64,000 nucleotides of DNA, taken from positions 56,610,066 to 56,674,065 of the forward strand of contig NC_134400.1 of the NCBI RefSeq assembly GCF_050003625.1, in the 5' to 3' direction. Both the position numbers and the translations under genes were made by a program. Under the pieces are notes generated by a model that worked only from the letters and a program-made list of their open reading frames with translations, had not been told where the DNA came from and did no database searches. This DNA comes from Haematobia irritans (lineage: Eukaryota; Arthropoda; Insecta; Diptera; Muscidae). Shown here one piece after another: positions 1-9,983 of this stretch; position 1 is the first letter of the stretch; each line of letters opens with the position of its first letter.

Positions 1-260
1 CATAGTAGGATTGTATATTGCTTGCATTTTTAACATTACCAACATTTTTCTTGTGGACTTTGGTGGCCGCATGTTTCTTTAAGTCAGATTTTCCGCAATT
101 TAGGAATTTTCCATAAGCAATGCACTTGCATTTAAAATCATAATTTTCGACCGCCTCTAGCCAACCCTTGAATTCACCATCCGTGAGCCAATTTGAACAA
201 AAAGGTTGTTTTCTATATTTTGCTGGAGTGGTTTCATTATCTTCACTAGACGACGTTTTT
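1..260 (-). CDS. Partial coding exon, zinc-finger/hAT-transposase-like N-terminus
   Basis: The minus strand is open for about 86 codons from 260 to the window edge, following a plausible acceptor (TTTTAG, ending at 261). The predicted protein has an acidic/serine lead (TSSSEDNET), then CSNWLTDGEFKGWLEAVENY, then a finger-like stretch with KCKC, NCGKSDLKKH and HKKN. This layout (NWL..FK.WL, then a Cys pair, SD.KKHA..KH) resembles the N-terminal zinc finger of hAT-like transposases and host proteins derived from them. The second Cys of the usual CxxC appears to be Tyr (CIAYGK), so the finger may be damaged. An in-frame TAA lies just upstream, so the start must be in an earlier exon or lost. The C-terminus is beyond the window. 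It may be transposon-derived rather than a host gene. Confidence 0.5.
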
Positions 261-1828
261 CTAAAACATTAAAAATTCTTATGAATATGTGTATAAAGCA
301 CAATAGTTTAGACAAACTTACAACGGGCAATTTGACCATAGGTACACAGAGTAAAACAGTTTTTAATCTAATCCAGAATAGAAATCATATATTTATATTA
401 ACGAATCTGCGAATGCATTGCAAGTGATCGATGTTTTTAAAATATTGTGAAGTACCAAGTTGGTGAAACCATCACCTGATTATGTACCTAAATGGAAGCG
501 TTGATTCTTCTAAATGAAAACTACCCATTTCTTTAACTAAATAAAACCAATGAAGAACGTCTTCTAACGATAGCGCTGAGCTTTACTAAATGAATTCAAT
601 ACAATAACATCGCTGCGTATTCAATTAGTTGAAGCTTTGACTACCATATATTTTCGGATCTTCAAATATCTGAAATATTAAGCAAAAGCACTCTTCTTGT
701 TGCAAAATGTTAGTATACATTGGAAATTAAAAAAAATTCCCTACGTTTGTGGAAAAAATGAAAAATCTGTCCGTTTTCCCTACGGTTGTAATTTTACGAA
801 AAAATCCCTACAAAAAAGGATTTTTCCGTACACTTGACATCACAGGTTGTAGGAATGTTTGGTTTTGTTTGGCATGCTTCAGTTGTATAGTTGGCGTGTG
901 GGCTATTGTATCTTTTTAGCAGGTATGCAACAAGGGAATATAAAGGTATGGAATATTTTGGTATTTTGAAATATATTAGCGTTTGCTTATTCTTTTTTTG
1001 GAAACCAATTTAATATTTTCAATATAAAAAATAAACCTTTAATTTCAGAATAGCCCCAGAACAATTGGAATAATTAGTACTCCTCTGCCTGTAATTTAAT
1101 AGTGAATTGGTAAAGTTTCTTTAACTTTCCAGAATATTTAGTTTTTTATTTTATACTATATTTCATAAGAAACCCAATTTAATGTTTTTATTTAATGTAA
1201 AAAAAAATATTTATTTTCAGAGTAACCCTAAATGAATTTGGACAAATTTTTATATTTCCCTCAGCGTATAATTTAATAGAGAATTGGTAAGTTTTCTTTT
1301 AAATTTTTGGCTTTTTACTTTATTATTTCTCTAATTATTTCAGGTCCAAATTTCATGAGATACGTTTACCAAAGAAAAGTTGAATTCCTTATACCATTTT
1401 ATTAAATGCTCCCAAATATGGTAAGTTAAAAGCTAATATGATTAATATTTTTATTACATGGTGTAAATTTTTAAAATTTTCATTACTCCTTCCATTTTTT
1501 TCAGTAAGATGTTTGCAAAAAAAAAAAAAGACTTACAATGAAGAACTAAGGATAAGTCAAAATGTTCAAATGGCGAGTTAAGACAAACTACTGTCTTGTT
1601 CCACGTGGCCATAATTTTTATTCACAAAAACCATTGTATTAAGAACTTTCTTCATAAGTATTTATAATAAAATACGTTTGCTTAAAGAAAGTTTACTTTT
1701 AATGTGTGAAGATTTTCATAATAGTATAGCGGTTTGTTTTTCCTTTAATTATTTAATTTCTCTGTATTTTGGAAAGATGTATTTAAAAATAGTTCATTCG
1801 TCGACATTTTAAAGAGAATGTTAACGTA
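261..1828. other. AT-rich non-coding stretch with repeated exon-like units
   Basis: No convincing long coding region. At 1040-1130 and 1215-1290 two similar blocks (about 173 bp apart) each follow a pyrimidine-rich CAG and end at GAATTG|GTAA, like duplicated exons on the plus strand. A third block, 1345-1420, lies between TTATTTCAG and ATG|GTAAGT, and a last one starts after TTTTTTTCAG near 1504 and runs to AATAAAA near 1665. The blocks hold stops in all frames, so any product would be a non-coding transcript. The end (1748-1828) is repeated at 5422-5502. Confidence 0.3.
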
Positions 1829-2507
1829 CTTATACCCTGTGCCACACTGTGGAACAGGGTATTATAAGTTAGTGCATATGTTTGCAACACCCAGAAGGAG
1901 ACGAGATAGATACATGGTGTCTTTGGCAAAAATGCTCAGGGTGGGCTCCTGAGTCGATATAGCCATGTCCGTCTGTCCGTGAACACATTTTTGTAATCAA
2001 AGTCTAGGTCGCAGTTTTAGTCCAATCGACTTCAAATTTGGCACAAGTATGTGTTTTGGCTCAGAATAGAATCCTATTGATTTCGGAAGAAATCGGTTCA
2101 GATTTAGATATAGTTCCCATATATATATTTCGCCCGATATGGACTTATATGGCCCCAGAAGCCAGAGTTTTACCCCAATTTGGCTGAAATTTTGCCCTAG
2201 GAGTACAATTAGAAGTGTAGTCAAGTGTGCCAAATTTGGTTGAAATCGGTTCAGATTTAGATATAGCTCCCATATATAGCTTTCGCCCGATTTACACTCA
2301 TATGACCACAGAGGCCAATTTTTAACCCCGATTTAGTTGAAATTTTGCACAGGGAGTAGAATTAGCATTGTAGCTATGCTTGCCAAATTTGTTTGAAATC
2401 GGTTCGAATTTAGATATAGCTCCCACATATATGTTTTTCTGATTTCGACAAAAATGGTGAAAATACCAACATTTTGCTTGCAAAATCGCCACTGCTTAGT
2501 CGATAAA
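1829..2507 (+). mobile_element. Family B (helentron-like) element, truncated
   Basis: Starts with TATACCCTGTGCCACACTG, continues through the CCATGTCCGTCTGTCCGT motif and then the GAAATCGGTTCAGATTTAGA / GCTCCCATATATAGCTTTCG repeats shared with the copies at 20190-23460 and 61729-62475. It breaks off after CGCCACTGCTTAGTCGA, without the usual 3' end. Its insertion point splits a sequence whose uninterrupted form is seen at 5422-5502, which places the left end near 1829. Confidence 0.7.
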
Positions 2508-2713
2508 AAAACACATTTTTGGGACGTTATTTCATTTTCTGGGGGCTTTATTTCATTTTTAAGATTGGGATTTGATTTCACAATGAAATAACGCCACAAA
2601 ATAAAAAATGAAATAATATCCCAAAAAAATATTTTGGGACGTTATTTCATTTTACCTAAATTTACAATTGACCGAAAACTACATAAGTTAAAACTACATA
2701 AGTTTTTAAAATT

Positions 2714-2906
2714 CGTGCGTTTTTTTTTGTAACTACCAAATTGTACACAGTTTTGTATCTTCTCCTTTGGGATATAATGGATAGTTTCGAATCGTCTCGT
2801 ATTGTAATGAAATCGGAGACGACACGAAACTATCAATAATATCCCAAAGGAGAAGATACGAAACTGTGTGCAATTTGGTAGTTGCAAAAAAAAAAAAAAA
2901 CGCGCG
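2714..2906. repeat. Long inverted repeat (hairpin 1)
   Basis: The left arm (about 2729-2797) reads GTAACTACCAAATTG, then CACAG, TCTTCTCCTTTGGGAT, ATAGTTTCG and GTCTC. The right arm (about 2815-2885) is its reverse complement with few mismatches, leaving a loop under 20 bases. Outside the arms, T and A runs and GCG motifs also pair (GTGCG / CGCGC). The sequence just right of it (2900-2985) resembles the arms again. Confidence 0.85.
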
Positions 2907-3385
2907 ATGTGTGTGCAATTTTGTAGTACCAATGAAAAAATGGTACCATTTTCGTATCGTCTCCTTTGGAATAAAAAAGGAAAAAGTTTTAACGTTTGAA
3001 ATACGGAACGGCCTATCAAGTGATGGGTATAAAATGAATAAGCTAGTCAGTTCACAATTGCATTCGGCCGCTGAAGTTTCAAAACCCATGATTTACGAAA
3101 TAATTTCGTGTGTAAGAACAGCAAACGAACTTCTTTATGTTCCAGAATAAATTTTAATATGTAAAAAATTGGGAAAATAAGATATTGTGAAATACGAATG
3201 GAGATGGAAATCGTGCAATGTGCGGATTAATTTGCTTCCCAATAGGAACTCTCTAGAAGTTAACAACTGCATTGAGACTTAAGGAATACGTAAGCTAAAA
3301 GAAACATTTTTTACTAGCAACTACAAAATTGCACACAGTTTCGCATCTTCTTTTTTCGAATATAATCGATAGTTTCGTGGTAGTT

Positions 3386-3536
3386 GCAACTACCAAATTG
3401 CACACAGCTTCGTATCCTTTAGATATTATCGATAGTTTCGTATCATCTCGTATTGTAATAAAATCGGAGACGGTACGAAACTATCGATAATATCCCAAAG
3501 GAGAACATACGAAACTGTGTGCAATTTGGTAGTTGC
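3386..3536. repeat. Long inverted repeat (hairpin 2, second copy)
   Basis: Left arm from GCAACTACCAAATTGC (3386) to the CATCTC near 3449; right arm 3467-3536 ends GCAATTTGGTAGTTGC. It is homologous to the hairpin at 2714-2906, and the right flank (3540-3637) matches the right flank of that hairpin (2890-2985). A further partial arm copy lies at 3312-3375. A foldback-type element or a piece of one is the simplest reading. Confidence 0.8.
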
Positions 3537-3637
3537 GAAGAAAAAAATCGCACGATGTGTGTGCAATTTTGTAGTACCAATGAAAAAATGGCACCATTTT
3601 CGTATCGTCTCCTTTGGAATATTATCAATACTCCTTA

Positions 3638-3924
3638 GGTTAGGTGGCAGCCCGATGTATCAGGCTCACTTAGACTATTCAGTCCATTGTGATATCACAC
3701 TGGTGACCTTCTCTCTTATCACTGAGTGCTGCCCGTTCCACGGCGTTCCACATTGCAGTGAAACCACTTAGAGAAGCTTTGAAACCCTCAGAAATGTCAC
3801 CAGCATTACTGAGGTGAGATAATCCACCGCTGAAAAACTTTTTGGTGTGCGGTCGAAGCAGGAATCGAATCCACGACTTTGTGTATGCAAGGCGGGCATG
3901 CTAACCATTGCACCACGGTGGCTC
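3638..3924 (-). mobile_element. tRNA-derived SINE, copy 1 (internal deletion)
   Basis: A perfect 13-bp target duplication TCAATACTCCTTA flanks it (3625-3637 and 3925-3937). Read on the minus strand it opens with a tRNA-like head (GTGGTGCAATGGTTAGCATG as A-box region; B box GATTCGATTCC, near GGTTCGANTCC) and ends in the LINE-like tail plus AACCTAACC. Compared with the other two SINEs it lacks about 58 bp in the middle (between GCTGCCCG and the CGGCGTTCC block). Confidence 0.93.
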
Positions 3925-4282
3925 TCAATACTCCTTAAGTATATGTTTTGAAAAACATTTCTTCACTTCTGATAACAACAAGAAATATATCCGTTGTTAC
4001 TAACAGGTTCATTTTCTATCAGACCAATAAAAAGATATGCGTAGCCGAGAATCCTCGTAGCTTTGAAATTTATTAAATTTGTTGCTAATTTGGGCTATTC
4101 CTAAGTCCTGAATGTTTTGACTTCTTTTCAAAATATTGGGGTGTTAATTCATATGCAATTGGGGCGTTATTTCATATTTTGGGGCTTTATTTCATATTTG
4201 AAATGGGGACTTATTTCATTATGAAAAAACGCTCCATTTGCATTTTCTCTTTGGGCATATTTCGTTTTCCCTTTCGGGCATT

Positions 4283-5309
4283 TTTATACCCTCCACCATA
4301 GGATGGGGGGTATATTAACTTTGTCATTCCGTTTGTAACACATCGAAATATTGCTCTAAGACCCCATAAAGTATATATATTCTGGGTCGTGGTGAAATTC
4401 TGAGTCGATCTGAGCATGACCGTCCGTCCGTCCGTGGTAAATGGTGTTAGTATATGGTCTCTAACAACCATGCAAAAATTGGTCCACATCCGTCCATAAT
4501 TATATATAGCCCCCATATAAACCGATCCCCCGATTTGGCTTGCGAGGCCTCTAAGAGAAACAAATTTCATCCGATCCGGCTGAAATTTGGTACATGGTGT
4601 TAGTATATGGTCTCTAACAACCATGCAAAAATTGGTCCACATCCGTCCATAATTGTATATAGCCCCCATATAAACCGATCCCCCGATTTGGCTTGCAAGG
4701 CCTCTAAGAGAAGCAAATTTCATCCGATCCGGCTGAAATTTGGTACGTGATGTTAGTATATGGTATCCAACAACCATGCAGGAATTGGTTCATATCAGTC
4801 CATAATTATATATAGCACCCATATAAACCGATCCCCAGATTTGACCTCCGGTGCCTTTTGGAGAAGCAAAATTCATCCGATCTGGTTGAAATTTGGTACA
4901 TTGTGCTAGTATATAGCCGTTAACAACTATACCTAACTAGGTCCATATCGGTCTATAGTTATATATAACCCTCAGATAAATCGATCCCCAATCACACAAA
5001 AATTGGTCCATATCAATAATTTTATAAAGTCCCCATATAAGCGACCCCCATATTTCAATTCTGGCTCCCTACGTACCGTACAAAAGTCCATATCGATTCG
5101 TAATTATTTGTAGACTTACCTACACATACTTTTTTTGTCTAATGTATACCACGTATGGACTAACTCACAATTTAGAAAACGATTTAAGATACCACAACCC
5201 AAGTAATTCGATTGTGGATGACAGTCTTTCGTAGAAGTTTCCACGCAATCCATGGTGGAGGGTACATAAGATTCGGCCTGGCCGAACTTACGGCCGTTTA
5301 TACTTGTTC
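4283..5309 (+). mobile_element. Family A helentron-like element, copy A1
   Basis: Begins TTATACCCTCCACCATAGGA and ends in CATGGTGGAGGGTACATAAG, the palindrome TTCGGCCTGGCCGAA, ACGGCCG and TACTTGTT. The subterminal TACCCTCCACCAT / ATGGTGGAGGGTA pair is inverted. Inside are (GTCC)n and several 153-bp units (GGTACATGGTGTTAGTATAT...). No protein gene. The ends, hairpin and lack of a target duplication are like non-autonomous helentrons (DINE-1-type); that class assignment is inference. Confidence 0.75.
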
Positions 5310-5322
5310 ATTTTCTCTTTGG

Positions 5323-5663
5323 GGCTCTATTTCGTAGAGCCTTTTCTTCAGTGTAAAGGTTTCAACAAATTCGCGTGAATACTACTACTATTTTCGAGTA
5401 AAATAAAATCGAAATAGTAATTATTTAATTTCTCTGTATTTTGGAAAGATGTATTTAAAAATAGTTCATTCGTCGACATTTTAAAGAGAATGTTAACGTA
5501 ATTTTATTATGGGGTTCCCAAAAAATAGTCAAGTTAACCAAAATAATGCAGGGCTTTATTTCATTGGGGCTTTATTTCGTAGAGCCTTTTCTTCAGTGTA
5601 AAGGTTTCAACAAATTCGCGTGAATACTACTACTATTTTCGATTAAAATAAAATCGAAATAGT
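5323..5663. repeat. Direct duplication of a ~100-bp block
   Basis: 5323-5421 and 5563-5663 share the block from TATTTCGTAGAGCC through TTTCAACAAATTCGCGTG to ATAAAATCGAAATAGTAA with about one difference. Between them, 5422-5502 matches 1748-1828 almost base for base. The three repeats show that 1.7 kb and 5.4 kb belong to the same repeat family. Confidence 0.85.
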
Positions 5664-6017
5664 AAAAGTAGTTAATGTAAAACAGTTCTAAAATGTAGTA
5701 TAACAAGTTGTTGAAGGCTTTCAAAACTCATGTAGGTTCCATTTCTGTCAAGCTGATGGTTCTGCCACGGTGAGAAGTAGAAAATCTTTGGTTAAGTATA
5801 TACGTTCTTCTAAAAATGTATCATAAACTAATGGCTCATCCCCTACATCGCCCTGGTTTATGTTTATATAAAATATAATATAGTATAATATAGTAAAATA
5901 ACGTTTTTGTTATACAATATTTGTTTTCTCCATGATGAATAAATGTAAGTTTTGAAAATGAAATAAATCCCCATGGGCCCTATTTCGTAATTTTTTGGGA
6001 GCTTATTTCACGGAGCC
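5664..6017. other. Unassigned AT-rich stretch
   Basis: No gene or recognisable element apart from G-rich TTATTTC motifs near 5965-6015. The TATAATATAGTATAATATAG run near 5875-5895 is low complexity. Confidence 0.5.
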
Positions 6018-6082
6018 CGTGAGAAGGCTGTTACGATGCTGAATGTCCGATGGGAGAATTGTAAGGGTTGCAACGACACCTA
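6018..6082 (+). pseudogene. Orphan LINE ORF2 fragment
   Basis: About 65 bp (GAGAAGGCTGTTACGATG ... AATTGTAAGGGTTGCAACGA) match, in the sense direction, the ORF2 stretch of the LINE at 6245-12496 that encodes EKAVMMANIRWENCKGCND (reverse complement near 6735-6795). It has an in-frame stop after the last shared codons. It lies on the opposite strand to the neighbouring full-length LINE. Confidence 0.75.
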
Positions 6083-6244
6083 AGGTGAAACATAATATAT
6101 TTGAACAATACACACGCTCAGAAAAAACATGTTTGGACATGGTTGCCGCATCCATTTAATGCTTATATAGAGCATGTAATCGTCGCGAAAACCATGTATT
6201 TTGTCTTTGTAAAAATAATTTTCGATCCGAGAAAAATATATGTT

Positions 6245-6387
6245 AGGTTAGGTTAGGTTAGGTTAAAGTGGCAGCCCGATTAAATTTCAGGCTCACTTAG
6301 ACTATTCAGTCCATTGTGATACCACATTTAACTAAAAGTACCTATTACATATGGGCACTTCTAGTCTTAACCACTGAACCTTCTCTA
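6245..6387 (-). other. LINE 3' UTR and (CCTAA)n tail
   Basis: In sense orientation it runs from the ORF2 stop through TGTGGTATCACAATGGACTG, AATAGTCTAAGTGAGCCTGA and ATCGGGCTGCCACTTT to four to five CCTAA units. This last ~65 bp is the part shared with the SINEs at 3638, 22361 and 31607. There is no poly(A). Confidence 0.9.
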
Positions 6388-9000
6388 TTATTTAGTTTTG
6401 TGGAACCAACCAGATTGCTCCAAAAACATTAACAAACTGCTTAAGTTAACGTTTTCCAGGTCAGCCAGTAATCTAAAGCTATATGCTCCTAAAATTCGCT
6501 TACGCCTTACACAAAAAGCAGGACACTCACACAAGAGGTGTTTAATTGATTCCTTTTCCTCCACATCATGACAGCTTATACAATAGTCATTATACTTCGC
6601 ACCTATAGTTTTTGCAAATTCGCCTATCAGGCAGCGACCCGTTATAGCAGATATCAGGAGTGATATCTGACGTCTCGAGAACATTAGCATATCTAGTGTG
6701 CGGTTTAAGTTTAAATGGGGCCATATTTGCTTGGTGTCGTTACAACCCTTGCAATTTTCCCATCGAATATTGGCCATCATAACAGCCTTCTCACGCAGTA
6801 AGAGCTTGCAGGTGGCCAGAGGCATACCAACAGACTCTAGTTCCCCTGGAATATGTAAGGTAGTTCCTAGCCTTGCTAACAAATCTGCTTCGCAGTTCCC
6901 CGGTATGTTCCTATGGCCAGGCACCCATATTAGGTGAATATTGTACGGCTCAGCCATCTCGTTGAGAGATTTGCGGCAGTCTATGGCCGTTTTCGAGTTA
7001 AGGAACACAGAGTCCAAGGATTTTATTGCAGGTTGACTGTCTGAGTATATATTAATGCCAATATTTGTTGGAACATTACTTCTCAGCCAATTCACCACCT
7101 CTCTTATCACCAATATTTCAGCCTGAAAAACACTACAGTGATTAGGTAATCTTTTCGCTATTTGAATTTCCAGATCTTTAGAATATACTCCGAACCCCAC
7201 TTGTCCATTCAATTTGGAGCCATCAGTATAGAAATCTATATATCTTTTATTCCCCGGGGTCTGTGTACACCACGCCTCACTGTTGGGAATTAGAGTTTCA
7301 AACTTTTTGTCGAAAAGTGGTTTTGCCAGGGTATAATCCACTACGTTAGGCACATCTGGCATTATTTTGAGGACCGAACTATGACCGTACATTTTTTCCG
7401 ACCACAGCGATAGCTCGCGCAGCCGCACAGCCGTTGTTGCAGCTGACTGTTTGGCCAAAATGTCTAAAGGCAATAGATGTAGCATGACATTAAGGGAGTC
7501 TGTTCCTGTCTTACTAAATGCGCCTGAGATACATAAGCTCGCCATACGCTGAACTTTATCTAAACAAGTCGGTTTCTGAAGTGCCGGCCACCAGACTACA
7601 ACACCATATAGCATTATAGGTCTAACTACTGCCGTGTATAGCCAATGCACAATTTTTGGTCTTAGTCCCCACTTTTTCCCTATTGCCTTTTTGCACGAGT
7701 ACAAAGCTACCGTGGCTTTTCTCGCCCTCTCTTCAATATTAAGCCTAAAATTCAGCTTCCTGTCCAAAATAACGCCAAGGTATTTTGCACACTCACCAAA
7801 GTGAATTTCAGTACCCCCTAAGGAAATGGGCCTAACCGTGGGAGTTTTGCGATCTTTGCAGTACATGACTAGTTCTGTCTTTGCTGGCTTTACACCAAGA
7901 CCATTTTCTTTCGCCCATTTCTCAGTCATCCGGAGAGCTCTCTGTATAATATCTCTGATTGTGGATGGGAATTTTCCCCTGACTGCTAGCGCCACATCAT
8001 CTGCGTATGCCACCACTTTTATCCTTTCTTTTTCTAGGGAAACCAGAAGGTTGTTTATAGCAACATTCCAAAGAAGAGGTGATAGAACTCCTCCTTGGGG
8101 AGTGCCTCTGTTCACATACCTTTGTATGTTTGCTTGCCCTAGTGTGGCTGAAATACGTCTCTTTATTAGAAGTTCGTCTAACAGCCTAAGTATACCTGGA
8201 TCAACATTCAGAGTTGTCAGTCCATTTAATATCGAGCTCGGATGGACATTATTGAACGCCCCTTCGATGTCTAGAAACGCCACGATTGTGTATTCTTTGA
8301 CAGAGAGTGAGCTTTCAATATAGCTGACTAGTTCAAGCAATGCGGTCTCAGTAGACCTGCCCTTCGAGTATGCATGCTGTCGTTTCGAGAACAAACTTGA
8401 ATCCACGCTAGTTCTAAGATACATGTCTATCATCCTCTCCAGGGTAAGTAGGAATGAGGATAAGCTGATTGGTCGGAAATCCTTCGCACTCGAGTGAGAG
8501 GCTTTTCCTGCTTTAGGTATGAAGACGACTTTTGTTTCCCTCCACTTTTCTGGAATATATGCTAAGTTTACACATCGTTTATATATCACCGTCAACCAGG
8601 GGATAATTCTTTCAGCCACTGCCTGTAACTCCGCCGGAGTAATTCCATCAGGTCCGGGGGATTTGAATGGTCCAAAGCTATTTAAAGCCCATTTTATTCT
8701 AGATTCCGACACAATTTCCTCGATAGGAAATGATCGTTGAGCCTCTGTTACACCGCCGGAACATGGTTCAACCGTCTGATTTCCAGGGAAGTGTGTGTCC
8801 AAAAGTACCTCCAACGTCTCCTCACTGGAGGTTGTGCAATTTCCCTCCGATGTTTTAATGAAACCTGGAGCGGTGTTAGTGGATGCTAGTACCTTCCGTA
8901 GTCTGGAAGCCTCTGACGTATTCTCAATACTGCTACAGTAATCATCCCAAGAGTTTTGTTGGGACCTTCTCAGTTCTCGTTTATATTCTCTCAGATTCAT
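6388..9000 (-). CDS. LINE ORF2, reverse transcriptase-RNase H part (870 residues)
   Basis: Main open stretch of ORF2. The reverse transcriptase spans about residues 155-385: VVFIPKAG, DFRPISL, FLDIEGAFN (D244), GTPQGGVLSPLLWN and the catalytic AYADD box (D334, D335). Type I RNase H follows at about 587-712 with its four acidic residues: TDGS (D593), QAE (E628), SDSQ (D654) and CEADLLA (D706). Near the C-terminus C807-x2-C810 ... H821 ... C826 forms a Cys/His motif typical of LINE ORF2. The protein would copy its RNA at a nicked chromosomal target. The reading frame is continuous upstream into the endonuclease, but a TGA at about 9025 separates them, so the Met at 9000 is an internal one, not the true start. 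Confidence 0.93.
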   Translation of the reverse strand: MNLREYKRELRRSQQNSWDDYCSSIENTSEASRLRKVLASTNTAPGFIKTSEGNCTTSSEETLEVLLDTHFPGNQTVEPCSGGVTEAQRSFPIEEIVSESRIKWALNSFGPFKSPGPDGITPAELQAVAERIIPWLTVIYKRCVNLAYIPEKWRETKVVFIPKAGKASHSSAKDFRPISLSSFLLTLERMIDMYLRTSVDSSLFSKRQHAYSKGRSTETALLELVSYIESSLSVKEYTIVAFLDIEGAFNNVHPSSILNGLTTLNVDPGILRLLDELLIKRRISATLGQANIQRYVNRGTPQGGVLSPLLWNVAINNLLVSLEKERIKVVAYADDVALAVRGKFPSTIRDIIQRALRMTEKWAKENGLGVKPAKTELVMYCKDRKTPTVRPISLGGTEIHFGECAKYLGVILDRKLNFRLNIEERARKATVALYSCKKAIGKKWGLRPKIVHWLYTAVVRPIMLYGVVVWWPALQKPTCLDKVQRMASLCISGAFSKTGTDSLNVMLHLLPLDILAKQSAATTAVRLRELSLWSEKMYGHSSVLKIMPDVPNVVDYTLAKPLFDKKFETLIPNSEAWCTQTPGNKRYIDFYTDGSKLNGQVGFGVYSKDLEIQIAKRLPNHCSVFQAEILVIREVVNWLRSNVPTNIGINIYSDSQPAIKSLDSVFLNSKTAIDCRKSLNEMAEPYNIHLIWVPGHRNIPGNCEADLLARLGTTLHIPGELESVGMPLATCKLLLREKAVMMANIRWENCKGCNDTKQIWPHLNLNRTLDMLMFSRRQISLLISAITGRCLIGEFAKTIGAKYNDYCISCHDVEEKESIKHLLCECPAFCVRRKRILGAYSFRLLADLENVNLSSLLMFLEQSGWFHKTK

Positions 9001-9024
9001 CTTGTAAGTATCCCAATCCTCCGG

Positions 9025-9983
9025 AGCTCATGTGGACTTTGCTTTGTTAAAGAGCTTCCTGCAGGATTTCCTCATATTACTTAACTCCGTAGACCACCAT
9101 GGCGGCCGATTTTTTCCCCTTGGCTTTCCTCTAGGGCAAGCAGCTTTCAGTGAAATGTTGAAGGCCTTAGTAATCCGCTCCACTGCGTGTTCGATATCTT
9201 GCACAGTGCTCATATTTGTCTCCGGCATTTCCGGTATCATCGAATTGAACGATTCCCTATACCTATTCCAGTCAGCTTTCCTAACATTTGGCGGAAATAT
9301 GGTCTTTGAAGTACGAACAGCCAATCTGAAACTGATGTAGCGATGATCTGAGAAGCTATGTTCCCTCAAAACTTGCCACTCAGATATCTTATCATTCAGG
9401 TCCGGAGAGGTCAACGTTACGTCCAAAACCTCTTGTCTGTTCCTGGTGACGAAGGTTGGTGCATCTCCCTTATTGCAAACTACCAGGTTAGTACGCAAAA
9501 TAAACTCTATTAGCGACTCACCCCTTGCATTAGTATCACTACTTCCCCAAATACTATGATGTGCGTTTGCATCGCATCCCATAATGAGTTTTTTCTTTGT
9601 TTTTAGTGACTCCTCAACTAAGGTCTTAACGGCACAGGGTGGCATCTTCCTATCATGTCCCATGTAGACCGAAGATACCCAATAGTTGCATGTGGATATC
9701 TCTAGACTGGCTACGACAGTGTCTACATTGCTCAATGAAGGAAGCAGAAACAAGTTTAGTTCGTTTTTAGCATACATGCTCGATTTATATCGTTACCGGT
9801 ATTATGCAAAAGTTTGAAACCCGGAGTGCTTAATTCACAGATCTTGTTCTTATATATGTATGGTTCTTGAATAAGAACTATATCTATGTCTCCTTTCATC
9901 AGGAGAACTTTTAAGGCAGCACAAGCGGCCTTACAATGGTGAAGATTTATCTGGAGGAACCGTAGAACCATCCAAATTTTCAA
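9025..9983 (-). pseudogene. LINE ORF2 N-terminal endonuclease part, frameshifted
   Basis: APE-type (EEP) endonuclease of the LINE, which nicks the target DNA. The N-terminus (9983 leftwards) has LQINLHH and LIQEPY, the Asn and Glu motifs of the fold. The rest (9777-9028) has GCDANAHHSIWG and FSDHRYISF, the Asp-Asn and Ser-Asp-His motifs. Two lesions: a net 4-base deletion near 9775 compared with the second LINE copy (18350-18375), which shifts the frame, and a TGA at about 9025 before the reverse transcriptase. ORF2 begins inside the end of ORF1 (53-bp overlap, different frame). Confidence 0.88.

Larger units (their letters stand above)
2508..6017. repeat. G-rich 'GGGGCTTTATTTCAT' repeat region, interrupted by other elements
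   Basis: Degenerate motifs of the type GGGGCTTTATTTCAT or GGGACGTTATTTCAT recur at 2520-2660, 4130-4270, 5315-5335, 5505-5585 and 5965-6015, in both orientations at 2570-2640. The region also carries two hairpins, a SINE (3638-3924) and a family A element (4283-5309), so it seems to be one older repeat split by later insertions. Blocks 5323-5421 and 5563-5663 are near-identical direct copies. No coding region is supported. Confidence 0.5.

Noticed and set aside
2642..3150. Open stretches of 94-125 codons on both strands
   Set aside because: They follow the inverted repeat of hairpin 1 and its flank, which is mirrored in hairpin 2 without keeping the frame.
6245..6265. Interstitial telomere array (TTAGG)n
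   Set aside because: Only four to five units, exactly at the LINE 3' end and repeated at each LINE/SINE end; it is an element tail.
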